A stretch of 64,000 nucleotides of DNA, taken from Ch67 sp041395845. Its GTDB lineage: Bacteria > Pseudomonadota > Gammaproteobacteria > Pseudomonadales > Ketobacteraceae. The position numbers and the translations under genes are program-made. The DNA lies in NCBI GenBank assembly GCA_041395845.1, contig JAWKZS010000018.1, positions 17,946-81,945 on the forward strand, read 5' to 3'. The number at the start of each line of letters is the position of its first letter. Positions within the stretch are counted from its first letter, which is position 1. The notes under the pieces are model-generated. The model was not told where the DNA came from. It searched no databases and worked only from the letters and a program-made list of their open reading frames with translations. This document shows positions 63,718-64,000 of the stretch, piece after piece.

Positions 63718-64000
63718 TCAGTCCAGACGCTGGCTACCCCTTTCGCCACGCCACAGCCAGTGGGCGTGATCGTCATCGAACCAGACAAAGGCACCTTCCA
63801 TCATCCAGGGCCAGTGGTCGGATTCCAGGGCCCGCTCACCGCGCAGGTGATAAATAAAGGCGGCCAGAATGGTGTCATGAGTGACATGCACCGCCAGCGA
63901 ACCGGCTTCACCCTGGTGCTGGTGCAAGTGACGCAACAATTGCGCCGCCCCTTCCGCCGGTGACAGCACGCCGCGTACTTCATTGCGTAGATGCTTGTTG
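63718..64000 (-). CDS. Histidine phosphatase-superfamily protein (N-terminus beyond window)
   Basis: 94 residues are seen, open at the window edge. The second half of a phosphoglycerate mutase-like fold is visible: VTHDTILAAFIYHLRG carries the second catalytic His and the following Asp, and the C-terminus is RGERGSQRLD. The RHG nucleophile motif would lie outside the window, so the subfamily cannot be named. It lies 59 bp upstream of the ABC exporter genes on the same strand. Confidence 0.75.
   Translation of the reverse strand, partial: NKHLRNEVRGVLSPAEGAAQLLRHLHQHQGEAGSLAVHVTHDTILAAFIYHLRGERALESDHWPWMMEGAFVWFDDDHAHWLWRGERGSQRLD

Noticed and set aside
1..64000. CRISPR array, insertion sequence or prophage
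   Set aside because: No regular spaced repeats, transposase, integrase or phage structural gene was found on either strand.

Overview
The window looks like a free-living, motile, aerobic gammaproteobacterium with a lipid or hydrocarbon-using lifestyle. Evidence for this is an AlmA-like flavin monooxygenase, a thiolase, succinyl-CoA:3-ketoacid CoA-transferase subunits, an HSL-type esterase, a PilU twitching ATPase, a sigma-28 flagellin promoter, TmcA, a proteobacterial-length QueF and an osmoprotectant N-acetylglutaminylglutamine (NAGGN) operon, which is typical of salt-exposed proteobacteria. The DNA is GC-rich with dense coding on both strands. Genus cannot be assigned from the sequence alone. 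No rRNA, CRISPR array, insertion sequence, integrase or prophage gene was seen. One tRNA gene (Ser, GGA) is present.

Layout. 1-5.1 kb: a two-FHA-domain protein (cut by the window edge), a thiolase, a coiled-coil protein with an Ala/Lys/Pro tail, a ferritin-like di-iron protein and a divergent SRPBCC protein. 5.1-12.6 kb: a Tat-exported multicopper oxidase facing a five-gene, probably Fur-regulated iron locus (LbtU-like porin, imelysin, di-heme oxidoreductase, imelysin lipoprotein, DUF1513). The porin gene is broken by a 16-bp tandem duplication and an amber codon. 12.6-19.5 kb: an esterase, then a histone-deacetylase-like enzyme paired with a Pat-type protein acetyltransferase, then tmcA with a frameshift. 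19.5-25.5 kb: a DUF6901-like protein, a frameshifted 7TM/GGDEF-like protein with a degenerate GGDEF motif, a FapA-family protein, and a sigma-28-driven flagellin whose variable domain carries a zinc-metalloprotease motif (flagellinolysin). 25.5-28.2 kb: CBS protein, MscS channel with a hairpin over its start site, cold-shock protein, RluA-type pseudouridine synthase.

28.2-35.1 kb holds a full Wadjet plasmid-defence operon, jetABCD, in which jetD is frameshifted and jetC has an internal low-GC tract. 35.4-40.1 kb is the three-gene NAGGN osmoprotectant operon. 40-47 kb: a tandem thioredoxin-fold GST-like protein, a MarR regulator and a tripartite RND efflux operon. 47.5-55.2 kb: an unrecognised conserved-looking protein, the CoA-transferase operon with a divergent LysR regulator, AlmA-like monooxygenase, PilU, an HPP-family membrane protein with a small membrane partner, and another LysR regulator. 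55.2-55.6 kb: tRNA-Ser(GGA) followed by a repeat of its last 19 nt plus terminator, an arrangement very like the E. coli tyrT/rtT repeats. 55.6-64 kb: nitroreductase, an endonuclease V-like protein that has lost catalytic residues, a membrane adenylate cyclase with an AbgT transporter, an EmrE-type exporter, QueF, a YadGH-type ABC exporter and a histidine phosphatase fragment.

The best candidates for unusual biology are the proteolytic flagellin, the hairpin over the mscS start site, the tRNA-Ser 3'-end repeat and the endonuclease V-like protein. Four genes are disrupted (porin, tmcA, the 7TM/GGDEF gene, jetD). In each case the total length returns to a whole number of codons after one simple correction, so they are either recent mutations or sequencing errors. 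Reads would decide.
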